A program made the translations under genes and the position numbers. Shown here piece after piece: positions 1-12,503 of a stretch of DNA of 64,000 nt. The DNA is taken from contig JAKLMB010000012.1 in assembly GCA_022813625.1 (NCBI GenBank), positions 930,001 to 994,000 of the forward strand, written 5' to 3'. Source of the stretch: Aaosphaeria pasadenensis (lineage: Eukaryota; Ascomycota; Dothideomycetes; Pleosporales). The stretch's first letter is position 1. Every line of letters starts with the position of its first letter. The notes beneath the pieces were generated by a model. That model was not told the origin of the DNA and did no database searches. It saw only the letters and a list, made by a program, of their open reading frames with translations.

Positions 1-71
1 TGCATCTTCGCAGCCATTAATAACGACAAAAGGCGACTGATGCTGAATATTACGGTCAATTGAGGGACACC

Positions 72-2583
72 ATGAGCGGTGAAGAAGGAGGTGCAGCCCG
101 TAAACGAACGAACAACGCGTCAGTAGACATATTGTAATATCAGATGGATGCATGTCCGCTTACCATTAAAAAGGTGCCTGCGATGTCGCAGCCGGAAAGT
201 CAAATGTTCAGGAGATTATCCCTGTAGCAACTGTACTCGCCGCTCTGTTGAGTGCCAATTTGGGCCAGATGAGAAGAAGGTCGTAGTATCAGAGAGGTGC
301 TTTTCCCTAGTTGCACCAAAAGCTGCCTGCTGCTCACATGAATTTACTGCATAGTTATCTATTAGAACTAGAGCGGAGATGTTCTCTGATCCAATCTGAG
401 GAAAGAATAGTACACCCGCCTGCAAAGAGGATTAGGCCTTCGCGATCATCGTTTTCTGACGGATCTGTTCATGACCGTATGCATTCCTTGATAGCAGGGC
501 CTTTATTTATGCTTATTCTGCTCGTAGGTAATGATAGCTTCAGGGCGGACCAAAGCCTACTTCGCGCCTCAAGTACAGGTCGTCCATCAAGCAACCCTCA
601 AACTCTGACTGATTTACCACAACCAACTGAGGATGAGTCGGATTACAGTGAGATCCGTAATCCACTGGTTGCCAGAACGTCAAATATTGTCACTGACCCA
701 GTTGGTAGAATGCGTGCGTATATCATTGATTCTCCAACCCCATCACTGACGCATTCCTAGGCTGGCTTGGTCCCTCCTCGACATGGGCATACAGCCGGCA
801 CGTTATACTCATGATGTGGAAGCATCTTGGGCAATATGAAGAGAATAACACTTCTCCCCGCGTAGACGCGCAAGCTATTTCGCTCGACTGGCCCTCGGTC
901 TGCCAGATTGATACTACAACTCGTGCCAGTGTTCCATCATTCGATCATGCTAAATATCTTACCAGTACTGTAGAGTTTCATCTCTGTCAAACATACCATT
1001 TGTTCGATGTAGCGCCCTTTAAGGTAAGAATGAATGAGCTTTATAGACAAGGGGTGTCAATCGTACAAAAGACAACTTCGAACTTATGGTACATCCATTT
1101 TCTTCTTGTCATGGCCCTAGGGAAAGCTCTTTTGGCACCAGTAGACGTGTCCGACTATCCTGCTGGCAAAGATCTCTTTACACAGGCGCTGGAGCTACTT
1201 CCGAATGCTCATGGTCTGTATCAGGATCCGTTGCAGTCCATCGAGATACTCTGTTGTCTTGCTTTATATTTACAATCCGTGGACCACAGGAATAGCGCTT
1301 ACCTATATGTCAGTGATATGGATAATCTTTTTCGCGGTACTTTTGTATGACTGACCGACTAAACAGATTGGACAAGCCGTTAGAATTGCATTGTCGCAAG
1401 GCCTACATCGGGAACGTTCGGTAGATCATCTCAGCAGTGAGGAAATGCATCGATCTCGCTGTGTATGGTGGACAGTATACATGCTTGATTGCAAATTTGC
1501 CTCTTCAATGGGCGCTCCGATTTCAGCTCGGGATAGCGATATCACAGTGGAACTTCCCCAGCCCAGAGACGCAACAGAGACATTTGATGATTTTAATGCC
1601 CATGTAGCATTAACACGAATTTTCGCAAAGATCTTGAGCAGTATGATGCCCTCTCATGTTTTGGAGACCTGTTGACTCACCCTTTTCAGCGATTTACAGC
1701 GCCAATGGCAGGCTCGATCGTCCTCTCATCAAAAGCATTCAGCAAGTTCTCCGGGAGCTGGCTCAGCTATCGGATCAAATGGCCACCAAGTTCGAATTTA
1801 GAATCGGTGAATCTAATCCCACGTCAAGAGTTTCAGCAACGCTGAATCTTTTCTATCATCAGGTTGGTATTAAGAAGGCATTATTGTACGCAGCCGAGGC
1901 TAAAAGTTTTGAAGTGCGTAGTACTAGCAATTCGGCCCATCCTCGTTCACCTCCTCGAAGATCTCCTCAAAGTTCGTCGCCACACGGTTCAAGAGCTTGC
2001 AACCCCCATCAAAGCACTTTTAAAAACCGCATACGAGTCGGCAAGCAGATCTCTTCGTATTCTATCGCATCTGCAATCTCAACATCTGCTGGAAACCTTT
2101 CTTCCATTTGATCTCGAACAGACTTTCTCCTCTGCGTTTGTTCTCACTCTGATGTCTGCTCTTCCTGGTCATCCCCATCGCCTCAATGAAGAATACGTAC
2201 ATAGCGCATTCAAAGTCATCGATGCGATGATTCACCACGGAAACGTCGTAGCACGCTTCCGCAGAGAGGACCTGCAGGAGTTACAAAAGGCAATGAGTCA
2301 GTGCTTAGTGGAGATCCATGGGTCCGATGATACGCCTAGAGAGGCCAGAGATGAAGATACCACGATAACATCAAGAGAGGCGTGGGAGGGATTAGAGACT
2401 GATTACAATCTGTCAACCGACCACTTCCCGACTCTCCATGATTCACTAGATATGACATCTGATCAGATGACGTACATTGACGATTTTCTTAGCTGGGAAC
2501 CGGCAGTATTGGAACATTCAGCTAATCAGCTCGCGACTGACTGGCTATGGGCTCATACTGGTACAGGGCCGATAGCAGAGTAG
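72..2583 (+). CDS. Zn(II)2Cys6 fungal transcription factor with MHR domain
   Basis: Nuclear DNA-binding regulator of the Gal4-type family. Proposed exons: 72-118, 174-296, 355-476, 528-713, 761-1308, 1367-1640, 1690-1862, 1915-2583, giving about 713 aa. The start at 72 was chosen because splicing 118 to 174 restores a full zinc cluster, ACLRCRSRKVKC followed by PCSNCTRRSVEC; starting at 148 would lose the context of the first Cys. Next come a short LLELERR coiled-coil linker and the fungal_trans (MHR) domain, with the landmarks GRMRWLGPSSTWAYSR, IGQAVRIALSQGLHRE and RSRCVWWTVYMLDC. The 51-nt intron 477-527 is a multiple of three and is the least certain junction; leaving it in adds 17 residues. 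The gene is in tandem with the permease downstream, so local control of that transporter is plausible but is inference. Its promoter lies mostly outside the window. Confidence 0.9.
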
Positions 2584-2920
2584 TATTACCTCATCGGAGT
2601 TATCTTGCCACTTTTCAGATAATGTACGATCGAGCCTAGTTTTAGGTAGCGGGTCTCGAAACCGAAGCTATTTGGTCTGGTCAAGTTCGGGTTCCTCGCC
2701 CGAGGCTGGCGTTGGTGCAAGCATAATGAGCTAGCGGAAACTGCAACCGCGCTGCAAACTCTGGGGCCCCAGAGTCTGAGGCGAGTTGCTTTCTGATAAG
2801 GACTTTGATGAGGAGAGATACTCCTGGATCTAGAATGTATTTAATATTCCACAGAGTGCCGCCCACTGTTCCCTCATCCTCAGCCTACAGCAAAGTCATT
2901 GACGGACAGCTTAGTACAAA

Positions 2921-4719
2921 ATGGACGAGAAAAAGGTCGACTATGAGTATCCGGAAATCTCACAGCCGCCTACCCTGGAAAATGGCACTTCAGAGGCAAC
3001 AGATCACGTCGCTGGACACGATCTCGATCAGCAGCTAGAAAGTCGTCACGTAGTCATGATTGCGTTAGGCGGTGCCTTGGGAACCGGCCTATTGATTGGA
3101 ACGTAAGTTTGGTTTTCTAGCAATTTACATGACTTCGAAATGTTAACTCCCTTCCCTAGTGGTTCTGCACTTGTCAAGGCTGGACCTGCTGGTATCTTGA
3201 TCGACTATTCCATCGTGGGAGCTGTGATTTTCCTCATCATGTCTGCACTTGGAGAAATGGTTTCTTACATGCCTAACTCCAAGGGTTTTGGAGGATACGC
3301 AACTCGTTTCGTCGACCCTGCCCTTGGATTCGCGACTGGCTACGCATACTTTTTCAAGTACCTCCTAGCAACACCAAACCAGCTCTCCGCCTTTGCCCTC
3401 ATCATGAAGTTTTGGGTAGGAAACCGTGTCAATCCAGCTGTCTTCATTACCGTGGCATTACTTCTCATCATTCTCATCAACAGCGTCAACGTCAAAGTGT
3501 TTGGCGAATTCGAATTCTGGCTCTCTTCTCTCAAGATGTTGATCATGGTCGGCGTGATTCTCCTTCTCCTAGTCCTCGCTCTAGGCGGTGGACCAACTGG
3601 CGACCGACCTGGTTTTCGATACTGGAGCGACCCTGGAGCATTCAATGAATACAAGATACATGGTCCGACCGGACGCCTACTTGGTGTTTGGAGCGCTATG
3701 GTGACAGCCGTATATGCGTTCTCGGGAACCGAGCTCGTGGGCATTACGGTCGGCGAAGCAAAACACCCACGCCTCAGCATGCCCAAGGCTGTGAGACTTA
3801 CGTTCTATCGGATCCTGTTCTTCTACATACTCTCTGTATTTCTGCTTGGCATGGTAGTTCCTTACAACAGCAAAGAACTAGCCTTCGCTGTAGGCGCAAA
3901 GACGTCTGCCGCAGCGTCTCCCTTCGTCGTTGCCATCAACCTTGCCAGAATTCGAGGACTGGACCACGTCATCAACGGCTGTCTGGTGATTTTCGTCTTC
4001 TCCGCAGCGAACTCCGATCTCTACATTGCTTCTCGGACACTCTTCGGTATTGCCGCCGATGGCAAAGCTCCCCATATATTCACACGGACGACCAAACAGG
4101 GCGTCCCGTTCGTATGCATTGGACTATGCAGCTTATTTTGCGGACTGGCATATCTGTCCGCGAGCACAAGCTCCGCAGTCGTATTTGGTTACCTGACCAA
4201 TGTTGTCACTGTCTTCGGTAAGTAACCAAAACCTATTCACCCTTCATGACAGCGAAGCGATATACTAACACCTCAACAGGAATGCTAACTTGGATCTCAA
4301 TCGTTGTGTCCCACATCTTCTTCGTCCGGGCCCGTACCGCTCAATCCATCGACCCGGCATACATTCCATATCGCGCACCACTAGGCATCACAGGGTCATA
4401 CATAGCGCTTGGGTTCCTCATCCTCGTCACGCTCACAAAGGGCGCTGAAGTCTTTGTGCGAGGGTTCGACAGCAGAAACTTTGTGGTCCAGTATATTGGC
4501 ATCCCGGTGTATTTGACTTGCATCTTTGGCTACAAGATGTTGATGAGGTCCCACAAAGTAGGGAAAGCTGAGGCGGATCTGAGGACGGGGGTTCCTACGG
4601 AGACCGTGAAGGAGGAGAGGGAGAGGTTTGAGAGAGATAGGCGGGAGAGGGAAGAGGCAATGCCTGGCGGAGGGATCTGGAGGAAGGTGTATCGCAGGTC
4701 TTTGGCATGGCTGTTTTGA
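2921..4719 (+). CDS. DIP5-like amino acid permease (YAT family)
   Basis: Plasma-membrane proton-coupled amino acid transporter of the fungal YAT/AAT family. Exons: 2921-3102, 3160-4217, 4280-4719; 559 aa, the usual size. The cytosolic N-terminus is about 45 residues. The first helix then carries the family signature RHVVMIALGGALGTGLLIGT, cut by intron 1 at its last residue. Further landmarks are SALGEMVSYMP, the FGEFEFWLSSLK stretch, GFRYWSDPGAF and GTELVGITVGEAKHPR. About twelve hydrophobic segments are visible, and the C-terminal tail is charged. The overall pattern (GYAYFFKYLLATPNQL, LLGMVVPYN) is closest to what I recall of dicarboxylic amino-acid permeases (DIP5), but substrate cannot be fixed from sequence. 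It lies 337 bp downstream of the Zn2Cys6 regulator, in the same direction. Confidence 0.93.
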
Positions 4720-4988
4720 TGGACACGGATACAGAGGACGTTCTGTGTTCAAGGCAACGGGCATAACAATATTAGGAAGTGCGAGAATAAGAGATTTATT
4801 GAAGAATCCATCGTTTATATCATCAATACTTTTTCTACCGTCTCAAGATCTCTACATGCCCATTGTGGACTATGATTGGACCCCATTTGATGTTCCCATC
4901 TGAAGTTGTGTCCCACCACCATCTGGTCACCCACCAGATCGTCAACCTCAACCCCGTACCGAGTAGCTAGCCCATGCTAAAAAGATTT

Positions 4989-5003
4989 GCAAAAAAAATC
5001 AAA
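4989..5003 (-). terminator. RNA polymerase III terminator of the 5S rRNA gene
   Basis: On the minus strand two oligo-T runs, of 5 and 8 T (forward A-runs 5001-5005 and 4991-4998), begin at the 3' end of the 5S rRNA gene. Oligo-T tracts are the Pol III stop signal. Confidence 0.8.
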
Positions 5004-5123
5004 AACATACAACAGCGGGGATTCGCTGATGGTCACCCACTCAACTACTAGTCCGCCGGTACATTGCTTAAGTATGGCTGAGCGAACGGGAAGCCCTGTT
5101 TTCAATGTCCAATGGTCGTATGT
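5004..5123 (-). rRNA. 5S ribosomal RNA gene
   Basis: The minus strand reads as a full-length 120-nt fungal 5S rRNA. It begins ACATACGACCA, continues with AACAGGGCTTCCCG, GCTCAGCC and CTTAAGC, then TAGTAGTT, GGGTGACCA and CAGCGAATCCC, and ends GTTGTATGTT. The two ends pair as helix I (ACATAC with GTATGT). The internal control region is intact and a T-run terminator follows. Dispersed single 5S genes are normal in Pezizomycotina. Two truncated relatives occur near 11.9 and 23.5 kb in this window. Confidence 0.93.
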
Positions 5124-5639
5124 GAAAGAATGGGCATATTATCCAAGTTATGTAGCTGCTGCAAACGGGTGTAGATGAGGGACGGTAAAAGGGCTCCTTG
5201 CTAGTTAGTTTACTTAGGCCGATGCAATACTACTGCTCGCGCAGAACTCTTCTCTAAGAACAACAGGTGCCTAAATGGCACGTTAATGGGGATCGTTGAC
5301 TTCAAAGAGCAGACAGAGGTCTGTAAACCAGTGAAAATATTTAGTGTCTTCCATAGGAATACACGCCAACAAACTAAGCAGCGGAAAGCTGTCGGCGCAT
5401 TTCGGCCTATATAGTCCAAATCATCGTGTTTAAGTTCATGTGTCGACTACGTTGCGTCCAGTGTGCCGATTATGTCAGTATACCAGCGGCTCACGAAAGT
5501 ATCTCATCCAGTGCAGACACCAGCGTGGGTTTCGTGTACCAGGGTGTGTTGGGAGAGAGTTCTATGATATTCTCATTTCGCGGGGTACTTGGAATGATAG
5601 GAATGCTACATTACGTTAACATTTGTCAAAGTACGTTAT
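5124..5639. other. Intergenic stretch, nothing recognised
   Basis: About 0.5 kb upstream of the 5S gene. Only short uncorrelated reading frames; no domain, RNA or repeat recognised. Confidence 0.5.
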
Positions 5640-6303
5640 AACGTGTAATTCCGTACCCCTCGGTTGGAATTTCGAGTTCTTGGAGTTTGGCTCCCAAACT
5701 CTCAACCAATTGATTATACACACTTTCCGACCACCGAAAGTCCTTACTAGGCAACATTAGCAAGTTGGTTGCAAAAGGCAGGATGGATATCATGGATGGC
5801 ATACGAGGTTCTGATGAAGATGGCTGCTTTTTTCTGTGCAAAGAATGTTACTGAATCTTTGAGCTGATCAGTGGTACTCTTGACGAAAAAGCTATCGGGT
5901 GCCTGAGACGTCGGTGTCACAACGAGAATGAGGCCATCAGCTTTAAGGAGCTGGTCTTGAAAGATGTCAGCGATATGAGCACAATGATACAACTTTGTTT
6001 GATGAACGAGCGATGCTTGGAAGACCTTGAACAGTAATTCTGTGCCGCGGAGTGTAGAAGTACAGTTCCTCGTTCGTGTTTTTCAATTCACGAGCAGCAT
6101 CGGCATATGAATTGATGCCCTTCTCCTGCAACGTCCCAAGCATAATCAAGTCGATACCGCCAAGCTACTATCTGTAAGCTAAGATGTCCACGGTTACAAT
6201 TGTTTGAGGGTAGGGCACCATGTAGATCAAGCTTCCCGTGGTTGCATCGCCTCCAGCTCCGATGATAGCTATAGTCTTATGGATCGGGCCGCTACTGTTA
6301 GCC
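5640..6303 (-). pseudogene. Broken Rossmann-fold (NAD(P)-binding) gene remnant
   Basis: On the minus strand an ATG at 6303 opens a frame with a dinucleotide-binding start, KTIAIIGAGG. It runs into two adjacent TAG codons near 6165 and then continues in the same frame as protein-like sequence (LGTLQEKGINSYADAAREL). A frame change near 5980 leads to another protein-like segment containing LLKADGLILVVTPTSQAP, and a third frame covers the tail. The in-frame stops and frame shifts do not coincide with good splice sites, so this looks like a decayed dehydrogenase or reductase rather than a spliced gene. The family cannot be named. An alternative is a real gene with unusual introns. Confidence 0.4.
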
Positions 6304-6690
6304 ATAGCAAAGTGCCTTCGTAAAGACTCTGGATCGTAAGGTAGTGTTTTGAAAGACGTCCGACGTTCGAATCCAAATGTTGTTACGACAGGGTTCAGCC
6401 GCGCCGTGGTGAATGCATGAATGGTACGAGGTATGGTGCGATGACAGAATCAGTGTTAGCCTTCTTTCACCACTATGAGAACCGCGGACACAGTGACAGC
6501 GTTCCGTGAGGCGTAGTCCTTGGCGCACAAGCTCCCCTAAGCGCCCGGACTAGTGCGGGGGCGTCTGTGACAGTTGCTGCCGTTCCTACATATTTCAACT
6601 TGTTTCGGACGATAGTAATTCTACTCTGCTTCCAAAAACTCATTTTCGTGCGATCTGACAATCACGCTCTATTGAAAACCCTCGAACAAT

Positions 6691-9600
6691 ATGCAGAATT
6701 TGCGCAAAACGCTACGGAAGTTGAAACGAAAAGAGCTCATTCCTGATGTGAGTCCCTCCTTGAACCAACAACTTAAGCAAGTACGGAACGAGCCGCTAAC
6801 ACTAATCACGCCCCAAGCCTCCACAGGGACTTTCATTGGAGATTCCCTCACCTGCCACAACACGCACGAAAGAGTACGGACTCTTTTCTCTCAGCAAAAA
6901 TGAGCGACATGACGACTCGAAAGACCTTCTAGAGGTGGACATAGTGGCCATCCATGGCCTGAATGGAAATGCCTACACGACATGGCAGCATGAAAACGGG
7001 GTACTTTGGTTGCGAGACCTGCTTCCAAGCTGCCTTCCGGGGTCCCGGGTGTTCACTTATGGATACCCATCAGAGGTCTTCTGCAGTAATTCGGTTGCCA
7101 CGTTGCGCGATTATTCTCGAAATCTCCTGAGCTCTCTCGCTACCCTGAGTGAGGACAAACAGCGTCCGATAATATTTATCTGCCATAGTCTTGGGGGAAT
7201 AGTGTGTAAGCAGGTAAGTGCCTGGTCGATACCATATTCATGGTGAGAGTCTGACTGATCCCGAGGCTCTTGTTTTGGCACATGAAGATGACCGTCTGTA
7301 TGGCAATATACTCTCCGCTGCTTCAGCTATTGTGTTCTTTGGCACCCCACATCGTGGTTCTGCGACAGCTGATATTGGGAAGATTGTGGGAAAGATTGTC
7401 AATGTGTGTCTGCGCGCTTCGCAGACCACTCGCATAGCTGGATCTATACGTGATGACCTTCTCACAACCCTAGGCTCCAATTCTCAAGCATTGGGCGATC
7501 TCGCGACCTCGTCTCGAAATCGTCTGAGGAACATGGACATCGTGACCTTCCACGAAACCGAGACCATGCCCGGGTTATCTGAATTGGTAAGATTGCATAC
7601 AGACCGCACAATCAAAGCCAACGCCTAACAGCCTTGTTCTAGGTCGTTGATCAAAAATCCGCCATAATGGAAATTCCTGATGAGGCTATAATACCACTTT
7701 ATGCGAATCATAGAACCATGTGTCGTTTTGCGGCGGAGACGGATGATGGCTTCCGCTCTGCTCTCAACGCCATAAAACGACTGGCTAGAACAGCCCTTGC
7801 GAAGCAAGCTATGGCAACAAAGGTGAATAGGGCGTCATCTAACCAATGTATGTGATGATGGGTGGTATCTAGACATTGGCACCAGCTAAGCAGCTGATTA
7901 GCTTTAAGCGAAGCTGAAAAGTCTTACATGGTCCTGCTAAACTCGATCTTTATCGCAGACTACAAAGCACAATTACCACGACCAGTGCAGGGAACCTGCA
8001 GCTGGATTCTGGGTCATCCTACATATTTGTCTTGGTCAAATGCCGAAGAAACGAGTTTACTCTGGATCACGGGTGGACCTGGCTGTGGCAAAACGATGCT
8101 CTCCGCTTATTTGACAGACAACCTCAGACTAGGTCGTGCTGCCCCTGCCAAACCTCAGGTATTCTTTTTCTTCTGCGACGATAAAGTCAAGTCTCAGAAA
8201 GACGCAAACGCTATACTTCGAGGCATCATCTATCAGATCCTACAGCAACATCGAAAACTCATTAAGCATGTGAAGAACCGGTTTGAATATGACGGCCCTG
8301 GCCTTGTAAACTCCTTTTCGGCACTTTGGGAATTGCTCCTAAAGATAGCTGCAGAATCAAGGTCAGATACTATCGGAATCATAGTGGATGCAATAGATGA
8401 GTGTGAAGCAAAGACGCGCACTGTTCTTTTGAACGCCATACTGCAATTCATAAACGAACCTCAGGACATACATCGGCGAGATCAGCTCTCCATAAAATTC
8501 ATGATTACAAGCCGGCCATCACTTGGAAATTCGTACAACCTTACCGGATTGAAGAATAAATTTGAAATCGAGGCAAACCAAGGTAATATCAGTGACGATA
8601 TAAAGTTGGTCATTCGAAGCAAGATTGGCGACATTGCGAACAAGTTTCATTTCGATGACGAAACGAAAATCTATTTAGAACAACTACTATACTCTAAGTC
8701 TGACCAGAGCTTTCTCTGGTTGAATATGGTGCTCCACAGTTTGGAAGGAAGCCGGAAAGCATCGAAGAAACATTTTGAACGAATCATCAACACATTCCCC
8801 GAAGATCTCCAGGCTACGTATACAAGATTCTTATGCGAGATCGCATCTCAAGATCGAGATGACGCTACAAAATTTCTACGATTGCTTATTGGGAGCTCGA
8901 GACACTTAACGTTGATGGAGATGAATACTGCGTTCACAGTTGATCAAGACCACAATTCTGTTGCCGACGTGACAGATGACTTGCAACACTATATTCGCTC
9001 AACATTATACAACATAGTGGGATCTTTCGTCCGCATCAAAGATGACAATCGACATTCAGACGAACATTCGAAAGTTGCGCTCATACACCAAACCGCTAAA
9101 GAATTTTTGACGGATCTTGCTCTCCACTCGACCGACAAGTTAGTACACAGTCTCGCGATTCCATTAGCAGATGCAGCACTATGCATATCTGAATCGTGTA
9201 TGCGTTATCTTCTCCTGCAGGAATTTCAATCGGATCTTTTCACTTCAGAACGCAAAAGTTTCGAGACTAGCTCGCCCAACTCAAACCCTTCGCTCCCCTT
9301 CACAGACTTCGACCCGGAAGGCTTAGACGGTCCTCTTGGTCTAGGCGGTCCTCTTGGTCTAGACGATTATCTTGGCCTGGACAATTTCTTTAAGGACACT
9401 CACACGATGACTAAGGAGCAATGCATTCTGATTGCCCAGGAGTATAAGTTCTTTGATTATTCCGCAATTCATTGGGCTGAGCACTACTCGCTATGTGAAG
9501 ACATAGCCCCAAAGCCTCTCCGACAAGCAGCTCATCAATTGTTAGCAAGTCGCGGCTGCGTGTTGACAAATTGGCTGAAATACTACTGGGTTCGGAAAAA

Positions 9601-10750
9601 CATACAGTACCCCTTTCCAGATAATTTCGAGACCGTCGAGGTGGCAGCATTCTTCAACTTAACCGTTCTGCTCACTGAGACATTGGAAAAGACAGATCCC
9701 AGTAGTGGAGATAAAATCAATAGTGAAGATACAATAACTCGGGCGTTATTCTGGGCGGCGAGAATGTCTTCGTTAGGCTCGATTAAAGTCTTGCTTCAGC
9801 ACGGTGCGGATCCTAATAGCGTTGGTTTTGATCGGCAGACACCCTTAACGATTTCTGCGCAGTACGGACATCTGGATGCTGTCGTGATACTTCTCAATGA
9901 GCCAAGTACAAAAATCACTCTGAAGGCGAAATCTACAAGATCAGCACTATCCTTCGCAGCAGGAAATGGGCATTTGGAAGTTGTTCGAGCGTTATTGGAG
10001 CATGGAGCACTCACCACGGATGACCAAGATAGCTCATGCTGGACGCCACTATTCTGGGCCGTTCAAGGAGATGACGCAAGCATCGTACAATTGCTACTAC
10101 AGCAACCATCCATCGACATCAACCAAGTCGATAAATCAGGACGCTCGGTACTTTCTTGGGCCGCAGGGGAAGGAGCTCGAAACGCCCTAAAGGTCCTTCT
10201 TCGTCATCCCTCCATCGACCTCAATCTTCGAGATTCCAAAGGGCGCTCTCCACTTTCGTGGGCTGCGGGCAATGGTCAAAGAGAAGTGGTTAGTACTTTC
10301 ATGCACAAAACAGGCATTGACAAAGGCACGAAAGACAATGACCAGCGTAATGCAATTTCATGGGCGTGTCAAGGCGGCCACACGGATACCCTACGCATTC
10401 TACTCAAGAACAATTGTGGCGGCGAGGACGACTTGGATGCTGACACCTGGACGCCACTTCTATGGGCGCTCTTTAACCATGCCCCTTTGACGGTGGAAGC
10501 GCTTCTCTCGACTCGCCGTGTCCAAATTGACCGTCAAGACCGTGAAGGTCGCACGGCATTGATATGGGCTGCGAACTACGGATTTCTAGAGGTGGTTCAG
10601 GTACTGGTATCGTGGAATGCGGATCTGCAAGTCAAGACCGTTGAAGGACGCACGGCTATAGAAGTTGCCAGGTTGCAAGGGCATACTGAGGTGTGTGAAT
10701 TTCTGGAGATTCAACAGGAAAGAGAAGCACGAAAGGTTGCAGGGCTGTGA
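6691..10750 (+). CDS. SesB-like hydrolase / NACHT / ankyrin NLR protein
   Basis: STAND-class, NLR-like protein of the type linked in fungi to non-self recognition. Exons: 6691-6747, 6827-7213, 7266-7586, 7643-7847, 7959-10750; about 1253 aa. N-terminal effector: alpha/beta-hydrolase (SesB/SERAC1-like) with an HGLNG oxyanion motif near residue 62 and a nucleophile elbow, CHSLGG, near 138-143. NACHT: Walker A GGPGCGKT near 361-368, Walker B with IIVDAIDECE near 461-472, sensor motif ITSRP near 506. After a winged-helix-like middle comes a Gly/Leu/Pro-rich linker (9320-9390). Roughly nine to ten ankyrin repeats fill residues 920-1245, for example LSWAAGNGQREVV and ALIWAANYGFLEVV. All key motifs are intact, so the gene looks functional. 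The junction 7847/7959 removes a longer 111-nt intron and is the least certain. Confidence 0.92.
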
Positions 10751-11910
10751 GCCATGCACCACCACTCCTCTTTATCGCCAGGTCTTAGTAGGGATGCCAC
10801 AATTACCATGAGTTGGAAGCCCTGCGGACAAGCTTCCCAGGAAGCGACTTGAAGGGCTCGATTTACATTTCTGTTGTCGGTGTTCTAATGCACCTAGTTA
10901 AGTCAATGCAGTCTCCTGAATAAAGTTTCGCAGATTGCTGTTTACAGGATACAGCTGCAGCCTATTCCTTTTCAAGAGTTATCTAGCAGACCCCTCTACA
11001 AGTAGGGAAGTGTACCGCCCGACATGTCTAACTACAATCCCCCGCTGCCTCTTAAACATACTTGGTCTAGGCTTAGATTAATACCAGTAACATAGTTTGT
11101 AGAAGATATGTTGTTAAGGAAAACTAGCCTGATTAAGGGACTCGAGTATAGGTACATGTCAGGCTTGACTGAGAGGTTTGACATAATAATTCTTGGGGCC
11201 TTTGTCAGCCTCAAAATTGTAAACAGTTGCTTGTCAAGCAGTTGAAGCCTGGCCGTGCAATGCTGCTTAACAACCTTTAGAGTCGTTTCAGCAACAGATA
11301 CTCGAGGTTTAGAGCGAAGGCCGACCTCTAAGAAGCTATTCAATCTCATCATCATTCGCTAATGTCTAATCAAGATCTAATTGATATACGTATAGATACT
11401 GACACTCAGCTTCTTCGATTATGTGTCCTTGGTTCAAAGTAGGAGCGGTGCTCCAAGTACTCAACTATAGCTGTCTGACTCGTACCTAGGCTGAACGCAC
11501 AGTCGCTAAAAAGTTCAAACAGACAGCACGGGCTTAGCCAGATCGTTGCCTTATCTTGTGATGCGAGCGCAGCAACTTTGAACGCAGGAAGACTGCTGCT
11601 TATCGCGCTCAACCTTCTTGAGCAAGGCCGGGTTTTTTAAGTGGCGTCTCTGGACAATCTGCGGACAGACATTCTTGATCTTCGAGTAAATATCCTGAAT
11701 TGGCTCACCAACTGATGCCTGCGAAATGAGTCTTAGTCTCCTATTACGGCCATACATCTCTTCTAGTTGGGATTTGCACATCTTCAGCATCCTGAAAACG
11801 GTATTTATAACTGCCTTGCCTAGCGAATCTTCGCTAATTAGGATATCTGCTTGATTACACCGTTTACAGCTTAATGGCATACAGCTAAATAGGCAAAAAT
11901 TACTACGTAC
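10751..11910. other. Gene-poor stretch, possibly decayed repeat
   Basis: No intact gene. The region from about 11030 is TpA-rich. It holds two minus-strand frames (11032-11355 and 11551-11880, the latter starting with Cys-rich PLSCKRCNQADIL) that match no family I recognise. It adjoins the 5S-derived pseudogene and may belong to one decayed repeat unit with it. Confidence 0.35.
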
Positions 11911-11972
11911 GGCTTAAATGCAGACAGCCAGTTGGGCAGGAAACCCTGTTCTTAATGTCCAAGGCCGTATGT
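11911..11972 (-). pseudogene. 5S rRNA-derived pseudogene, 5' half only (copy A)
   Basis: The minus strand starts ACATACGGCCTTGGACATT and continues through AGAACAGGGTTTCC to TTTAAGC. This matches the first half of the real 5S gene at 5004-5123 with many transitions. After that the 5S similarity ends and unrelated sequence follows. It shares with the copy near 23.5 kb a block (CCTGCCC, ACTGGC) that differs from true 5S, so the two form a family. Confidence 0.7.
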
Positions 11973-12503
11973 GAAAGATGAGTGTAATTTTTGTAGTTAT
12001 TACCGTGCTGATGAACGGCAATAGTTCGTGAATGATGCAGGTTCACATCTACCCCTAATCGTGACCTTGCAGCTCGCTTGCTGCGACTAGGTTTCACCAT
12101 CTGCTCTACTAGCTGCGATAGAACCTAAGTATATCTGGTTTAACCCTACTTCTTGTGTGGTACCAACTAGTATTGTGACATTGTGCGTTTTCAGAGTACA
12201 GTACATTGGACCTTAGATGGAATGTATCTTATTGTCGTGTGTTTTCGCACAGCTGTATGCTTCTTTGACAACCAACCAAGAATCCATTGCACATTCATGA
12301 CGCGCAATGCCTAACTGTAGAAGCCGAAGCTCGCTTGGCCGTTGAGGTTATTTTTCGCGCCCCGTTATTGGGCAGGACCTTAATCATGGATAGACATGCT
12401 CTGGTGGCTTCTTCCCGATTTCACTCTGTGTGCTTCCTCTTATTGTTGGGGGACACACAGCGCACATGAGTTACAAGAACCCTTCAAGTCCTACCTATCT
12501 GCA
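11973..12503. other. Intergenic stretch, nothing recognised
   Basis: Downstream flank of the Zn2Cys6 gene at 12504. No protein-coding or RNA feature could be supported. Confidence 0.5.

Noticed and set aside
148..354. ATG at 148 as the start of the first regulator
   Set aside because: A 55-nt intron (119-173) with a CTTAC branch site joins an upstream ATG at 72 and gives the canonical RKRTNNACLRC context; starting at 148 breaks the zinc cluster N-terminus.
4987..5178. 63-codon plus-strand frame over the 5S gene as a small protein
   Set aside because: It is the complement of a full-length 5S rRNA with terminator.
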